From positions 6,708,501 through 6,772,500 of the forward strand of contig NC_085130.1 of assembly GCF_030269925.1 (NCBI RefSeq): a stretch of 64,000 bases of DNA, given 5' to 3'. Positions within the stretch are counted from its first letter, which is position 1, and the number at the start of each line of letters is the position of its first letter. The notes beneath the pieces are model-generated. The model did not search any database, had not been told where the DNA came from, and saw only the letters and a list, made by a program, of their open reading frames with translations. This stretch comes from Bombyx mori. Taxonomy: Eukaryota; Arthropoda; Insecta; Lepidoptera; Bombycidae. Below are positions 58,645-64,000 of the stretch, in pieces. A program made the translations under genes and the position numbers.

Positions 58645-61600
58645 ATGAGTGCCATATTAAAATTCATCCGTGAAAATCATATATTAGCACTAATTGAGCA
58701 AGCGATCGCCAAAAAAAAGTCGAGGTTAAGTTTAAACGGGTTTGAAATCACAGAAATACCTGGTTTACTATACACCTGTTTAGAAGTAGAACATCTGTAC
58801 TTGCATAAAAACAAAATTAGCGTATTCCCTGTTGAGATAACGCTTCTAATAAATCTAACAACGCTTACTCTAGACTACAATAACTTATCATCGCTGCCAA
58901 CTGAGATAGGGAACTTAAAAAACCTTGTAAATTTGAATTTGAGTTACAATCCATTAAATGTTTTGATCCCGGAAATCGGTGATCTGGAGAAGCTGGAAGC
59001 GTTCTGGTGTAATAGAATAGGTTTGAAAGAGATACCTAAAGAGATAGGAAAACTGACTCAGTTAGACACTTTTGGAGCCCGAGGAAATGAACTAAAGACT
59101 ATTCCTGAAGAAATGACAAGCCTAGCTAAATTGAGGTAAGTCTCTCTCTCTCTTTCTTGCATCTCCCTCACCTTAGTTCAACTATTGTGAGCCTGACTGA
59201 GTTGATTGGCGATATATAGAGGGATATGGAGGGAGAGACTATTTGGTTTAAGTGACATTCTTGCAACTTTACAGGAGACCTATTTGACTTAATTAATTAT
59301 TTTTACTGGTGGTAGGACCTCTTGTGAGTCCGCGGGTACCATCACCCTTCCTATTTCTGCCGTGAAGCAGTAATGCGTTTCGGTTTGAAGGGTAGGGCAG
59401 CTGTTGTAACTATACTTGAGACCTTAGAACTTATATCTTAAGGTGGGTGGCGCATTTACGTCGTAGATGTCTATGGGCTCCAGTAACCACTTAATACCAG
59501 GTGGGCTGTGAGCTCGTCCACCCATCTGAGCAATAAAAAAAAAAGATTAAATTTTGGAAAAAATATGTTGTAAAAAAATTTTTCAGCTATTCCAGTGGAG
59601 TAAACTTAATTGAAGTTCAATTAAAAACATCGAACTGTTGATGTTAATACCAAATAAAATACACCTTTAATTACAAAGATAATTGTCATGTATTAACCGT
59701 AATGTCGCTTAAACCAAATATCCTTTCACTCCTCGATATTATTTAATAGTAAAATAAAAATTGCTTTAAATAAATGTAAGCTTCAAAAAAAACACTTTTT
59801 GATTTATTTTTGCCTAATCACAATTGCGTTTTATTTTTCACTGTAGAACCATCAGAATAATTTTATCAAATGCATTTTCTTCAGCTATTGAGATTCATAG
59901 ACACAATTAAAACTTTGTTAAAAATTATCATTTATGTAGATAGCACAATATTCAAATGTTAATGAACAACACCACAGTTGACTATGTACAGTATTCAGAA
60001 CGTTTGAAATAATATAATTACATTAAGATATGCAAAATTATACTTGAAAAGTAGCTGTAATTGTACTATTATTTTTTTGTATTTTTCACCTCAGAACTTA
60101 TATTATTATTTTTGGCATCGTGTACTTGTTATACACTACATGCGGGACTGGGCTTCTCGCCGGATCAGTGGCTCAGTGGGTCCGATCCGGCGGTAGATCC
60201 TGCGAAGCACTGCTTTTGCTAGGGCCAGTGTTAACAACATTTCCAGCTTGAGCCCCGTTAGCTCACCTACATGTCAAGGTGAAGCTGAAATAGCCTCTCA
60301 AGGCCATCAGCATAGGTAGGGGAAAAAAACATGCGGGATATAGTGTGTTTATTAAATTGTCTCAAATTCTGGTTCGAAATGTATTTATTCGTATCTCATC
60401 CTCATGACCATTACATCAGAAAATCATTGGATTGAAAAATTTGGTTATCATTATTATTGTTAGTACTATGATAGTACTTCAACTATAATCGCTGAACATC
60501 AGTAATTCTATTTAATTCAGGTGTTATATAATATTTCAATAATTAGTGGCGTTATGAAAAAAAATTGTGAAAAAAAATAATCAGAAAAAGATTTTTTATT
60601 GATAATATTAATATTTTTCAACTAACATACTGGTGGTAGGACCTCTTGGGAGTCCGAACGGGTAGGTACCACCACCCCGCCTATTTCTGCCGTGAAGCAG
60701 TAATGCGTTTCGGTTCGAAGGGTGGGAGTAGCCGTTGTAACTATACTGAGACCTTAATATCTCGAGGTGGGTGGCGCATTTACGTTGTAGATGTCTATGA
60801 GCTCCAGTAACCACTTAACACCAGGTGGGCTGTGAACTCGTCCATCCATCTAAGCAATAAAAAAAAAAAAATACTAACTCTTTTCTCTTTACATATTTAG
60901 CATAATATATTATTATAGATTTTGAATAGCAGTGTATTTTTGGGTGCATGTTTTTTTAAACCAATCACAAAGCACCAAATTAATGTATTGCTTCCGTATA
61001 TAAAATAAGGTCAAGTCAATTATTTTTAAGGAAAAATAAACTAATTCTTAAGGTTTTTCATTGTATGCTAAATGCAATATTGATATCAATCACTTGACCT
61101 AATTATATAGTAAATCAGTGCAATATTGAAATTATTTTAAACTATAACAGGGTCATGTTTTGTCTTTTTCCCTATTTAATTGATGATAACCTAAGTAGCT
61201 ATTCCAGACACTTACGGTCCGGTAGGTGAGCTCATGGGCTTAACCTGAGAAAGCTTACTAATACTGGCCCTAGCAACAGCATTGCTTTATAGAATTTACC
61301 ACTGGATCGGAATCACGATTCACTATGTCTATGGGATCGTTCGTACTTCGAACTCTTCGTCGTAATGGACGATGAGGACAGTTGCTGATGATGATGAGCC
61401 TGAAAGCGGTTTCGGAGAATCCGACAAAACATTTGCTTTGCGTTTCCCCGTTGTCTCGGAAGGAAATATAATTTGCAACGGCCACTATAACTGGGTTATC
61501 GTATCATACCGCTTGTTTCAAGTAGCGTTCTGACGCTTCCATAAGATACCTAGGTTACAAAATGTAAATATTCGAATTCGACTTTCAAATTAATATAGTG

Positions 61601-62417
61601 TTGTGATCGTTATCAAATTAACAGTGTTGTATCGAGAAAAAAGAAAGCAATTTAATTTCTTACTTACCAGATGGTTGACGCTTGAGAATAATCAAATCGA
61701 AACATTGCCAGATACGATGGACAGAATGACGGCCCTCGTCCATTGTAATTTACGTAACAACAGGCTAGAACAGTTTCCGTCATCGATACTCAAATGTAAA
61801 GAGCTGATGTTCCTCCAATTGAACAGTAATCAGGTAAAGTATGTTAAACCAGCACAATTTTTTTTATTTTATTTTTCCTACCTAAGCTAAGCATTTAGAG
61901 AGCACTGCTATTCAATATGCTGTTAATCCTTGAATTATACAACTCCCATTGAGAGGGATGCTTTGATCTACGGGTCCATGTGAAATCTACTCTCTGAAGG
62001 ACAACGGCGCGAAGCCAATCGTTATTATCGAACGAAGAAATATTAGCTTCTATTCAAAGCTCTGTAAAGAAAAGCTGAGATCACTAATTCGAATACAAGC
62101 TCACTGTTAACGCAGAAGTACACAGATATAATTGGCATCTCCGTAGACTGCGTTTCGGTTTGAAGGGCGGAGCAGCCGTTGTAACTATACTTGAGACCTT
62201 AGAACTTTTATCTCAAGGTGGGTGGCGCATTTACGTTGTGGATGTCTATGGGCTCCAGTAACCACTTAACACCAGGTGGGCTGTGAGCTCGTCCACCAAT
62301 AAAAAAAAAACCGTATTGCAGATTTCATCAGTACCGGCCAATTTAGACACGAGCCTCGTACCCGGCTTAGAAATGATCGATTTGAGGTCGAATCCGATCT
62401 GTGAACTTTCGCATCCG
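58645..62417 (+). CDS. Leucine-rich-repeat protein (three exons seen)
   Basis: Exons 58645-59135 (ATG start, donor GTAAGT), 61671-61833 (acceptor CTTACCAG, donor GTAAAG) and 62322-62417 (acceptor TATTGCAG, donor GTAAGT); phases 2 and 0 agree. About 250 residues are visible. After a helical start (MSAILKFIRENHILALIEQA) come repeats of the L..L.L..N.L..LP.EI type: LEVEHLYLHKNKISVFPVEI, LTTLTLDYNNLSSLPTEIGN, LVNLNLSYNPLNVLIPEIGD, LDTFGARGNELKTIPEEMTS, LRWLTLENNQIETLPDTMDR, LVHCNLRNNRLEQFPSSILK and LMFLQLNSNQISSVPANLDT, then LEMIDLRSNPICELSHP. No signal peptide, so likely intracellular; the repeat class is that of Shoc2/Scribble and LRRC57/58/69-type proteins. The specific orthologue is not certain. 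The last donor implies further exons, not found in the window with confidence. Confidence 0.88.
59302..59545 (+). repeat. Bm1 SINE, 5'-truncated, plus
   Basis: TACTGGTGGTAGGACCTCTT to CATCTGAGCAATAAAAAAAA, in the first LRR-gene intron. Confidence 0.9.
60140..60332 (+). repeat. Repeat family B, plus
   Basis: TGCGAAGCACTGCTTTTGCT, GTTAGCTCACCTACATGTCA and GCTGAAATAGCCTCTCAAGG with an A-rich end (GGTAGGGGAAAAAAAC). Confidence 0.7.
60627..60875 (+). repeat. Bm1 SINE, 5'-truncated, plus
   Basis: TACTGGTGGTAGGACCTCTT to CATCTAAGCAATAAAAAAAA. Confidence 0.9.
61205..61500 (-). repeat. Repeat family B, minus
   Basis: CCGGTAGGTGAGCTCATGGG, CTAGCAACAGCATTGCTTTA and CTTTGCGTTTCCCCGTTGTC, diverged. Confidence 0.6.
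62147..62311 (+). repeat. Bm1 SINE 3' half abutting an LRR exon, plus
   Basis: TGCGTTTCGGTTTGAAGGGC to GCTCGTCCACCAATAAAAAA; the CATCTAAG part of the usual end is deleted. Exon 62322 begins 11 bp after the A tract. Confidence 0.88.
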
Positions 62418-63087
62418 GTAAGTTTTTTTTTTATATTTATAATTGCAAAGCTTTCAACCTTGCATTGTTACCGCACCGCTGCTATTTCAATTGTACTAGA
62501 TGTGTCTAATTTATGTATGTATGTAGCTGAATTTTAACTTCCTCATGTCGTCTTTTCGCATTAAAAGTGTACAATTTCCAAAAACATTCGAAATTGAGTT
62601 AATATGCGGAATCATTTGGTATCACCAGTATTTTTCTCATAAATACTGTCAAAAGAGGGTAGTTTTTTTTTTCCTGTATGTTGACTACTATTAACAAAAT
62701 TAATACATAATTTTATCTTACTTTAAAAGACAGATAATGTAACAACTGGTAAAAAATAAAAAATAAATGTTGCAAAGATGATTAATATTAAAAATACCAC
62801 ATGTTAAACCTTTAAAATACTCTCCTGTAAAATTAGTAAGTTTTCAGATTATTATACAGTTTTAATGCGAGAAGACGATGTGTTAGATATCGCTTCGCTA
62901 ATGGCCGGTCTAGTGAACGTTTTAAACATTAGGGCAACCCAAATAGTTTATTGTAACGACCTTGATTTGTAATAATAATATGTTTATGCCTACCATCCGT
63001 AATCGTAAAGGGAATTTGGGCAGCTGCTAGGCTACGTCGCTGGCATGCTGATGGTCGTGAGCGACGACGATTTACCCTCTGAAGGTA
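62418..63087. other. Downstream stretch, next LRR exon not found
   Basis: A phase-compatible acceptor TTTTCAG at 62841-62847 would give a five-residue terminal exon (stop TAA at 62863), but nothing else supports it. GTCTTTTCGCATTAAAAG at 62550 and its reverse TTTTAATGCGAGAAGACG at 62860 form an inverted pair, so this may be another small element. Confidence 0.35.
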
Positions 63088-63842
63088 CAGGCCGGATTTA
63101 GGGGAGGGCAACCGGGGCTAAAGTCCCGGAGCCTCCACAAATGGGAGGGTCCCCACAATAGAGACTTTGGAAAAAAAAATCCGACAAGTAAGAAGTCGTC
63201 GTGGCCTAAAAGATAAGACGTTCGGTGCATTCGTATCTAGCGATGCAACGGTGTTCGAATCCCGTAGGCGGGTACCAATTTTTCTAATGAAATACGTACT
63301 TAACAAATGTTAACGATTGACTTCCACGGTGAAGGAATAACATCGTGTAATAAAAATCAAACCCGCAAAATTATAATTTGCGTAATTACTGGCGGTAGGA
63401 ACTCTTGTGAGTCCGTATGGGTAAGTACCACCACCCTCCTATTTCTGCCGTGAAGCGGTAATGCGTTTCGGCTTGAAAAGTGGGACAGCTGTTGTAACCA
63501 TACTGAGACCTCAGAACTTTTATCTCAAGGTGGGTGGCGCATTTACGTTGTAGATGTCTATGGGCTCCAGTAATCACATTACACCAGGTGGACTATGAGC
63601 TCCTCCACCCAACACGTTAACGTTAAAACTAAAATTTAATTTCAGATAATTTTTGTTTCCGATTATATTTATCTATGTTTGTTAAATACTAAGAGAATCA
63701 ACGTGGATTTACAAGAAATTATTTATTGGAAAACTCGACTGAAAAAAATTAATCGTTCATTTTATTTGGAAAATAATTTGGGGCCAGGGGTCCTCCGCTC
63801 CTGTGTTGCCCCAAGGCCTCCAGACCTCTAAATCCGGCCCTG
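63088..63842. mobile_element. hAT-like inverted-repeat element containing a Bm1
   Basis: Left CAGGCCGGATTTA, right TAAATCCGGCCCTG; complementarity extends outward (GAAGGTA / TACCTTC) and inward (GGGCAACCGGGGC / TGCCCCAAGG-like). CAGGGCCGG ends fit hAT termini. The interior holds the Bm1 copy 63192-63612. Confidence 0.6.
63192..63612 (+). repeat. Full-length Bm1 SINE without A tail, plus
   Basis: GAAGTCGTCGTGGCCTAAAA through GTGTTCGAATCCCGTAGGCG to ACTATGAGCTCCTCCACCCA; the CATCTAAGCAATAAA end is missing. Confidence 0.9.
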
Positions 63843-63926
63843 TACCTTCAGGTAGAGCATATGCTTGCCTGGAACAGAAAATCCATAGCAAAATGTATTA
63901 AATGCGTCCATAGAGTCCTTTCCCCC

Positions 63927-63947
63927 TAAACCCCCCCCCCCCCCCCA
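63927..63947. repeat. Poly-C tract
   Basis: About 17-18 consecutive C bases; length is likely to vary and may be an assembly weak point. Confidence 0.85.
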
Positions 63948-64000
63948 TTTTCACAGCTTCCTTTGTGACGATCCCGTTTTTGAACACGCCAATTTCCGAT

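Noticed and set aside
1..64000. CRISPR arrays, operons, bacterial promoters or ribosome-binding sites
   Set aside because: None seen. The DNA is clearly animal, with introns and SINEs; spaced direct repeats found are tandem MITE units or a coding minisatellite.

Overview
The window looks like genomic DNA of a moth, most likely the silkworm Bombyx mori. It is AT-rich and has GT-AG introns. It is saturated with a tRNA-derived SINE that I recognise as the Bombyx Bm1 family (about 20 full or partial copies), together with jockey-, R1- and RTE-type LINE fragments, several families of short inverted-repeat DNA elements, and one complete LTR retroelement with gag, pol and env. Species assignment rests on recognising the repeats and on codon-level resemblance of cofilin, not on a search.

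Four host genes are supported. (1) 654-1634 (+): the last two exons of a gene whose C-terminus resembles the Urb2/Npa2 ribosome-biogenesis family (tentative). (2) 4280-43668 (+): cofilin/actin-depolymerizing factor (twinstar orthologue), 148 codons in four exons spread over 39 kb by a 20.6-kb first intron and a 17-kb third intron. (3) 49864-57732 (-): a nine-exon gene for a signal-peptide-bearing seven-transmembrane receptor of the secretin/adhesion type, assembled exon by exon with consistent phases (552 residues). (4) 58645-62417 (+, probably running out of the window): a leucine-rich-repeat protein, divergently arranged with the receptor across about 0.9 kb.

Most of the rest is mobile DNA. 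The third cofilin intron contains the most striking structure: a DNA element with terminal motif CATATCGACGCTTGAAAGGC (27748-41483) that has taken up a Bm1/jockey/Bm1 mosaic. The Bm1 head carries a 5'-truncated R1-type LINE with a 12-bp target duplication, and that duplication was split by an 8.4-kb errantivirus-like LTR element. The LTR element has apparently identical 215-bp LTRs, a GAAT target duplication, open gag, pol and env frames, a canonical A AAA AAC slippery site just before the gag stop, and a splice acceptor in front of env. It looks young.

Other points: two hAT-type MITEs with clean 8-bp target duplications, two PIF/Harbinger-like elements with 3-bp TTA or TAA duplications, a 1.9-kb TA-flanked element with remnants of a transposon protein, a 107-bp-arm hairpin, two Bm1-derived copies sharing unique 3' flank, and three places where a mobile element ends within 10-25 bp of a functional 3' splice site. 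Stretches not listed are AT-rich intron or intergenic DNA in which I saw nothing supportable.
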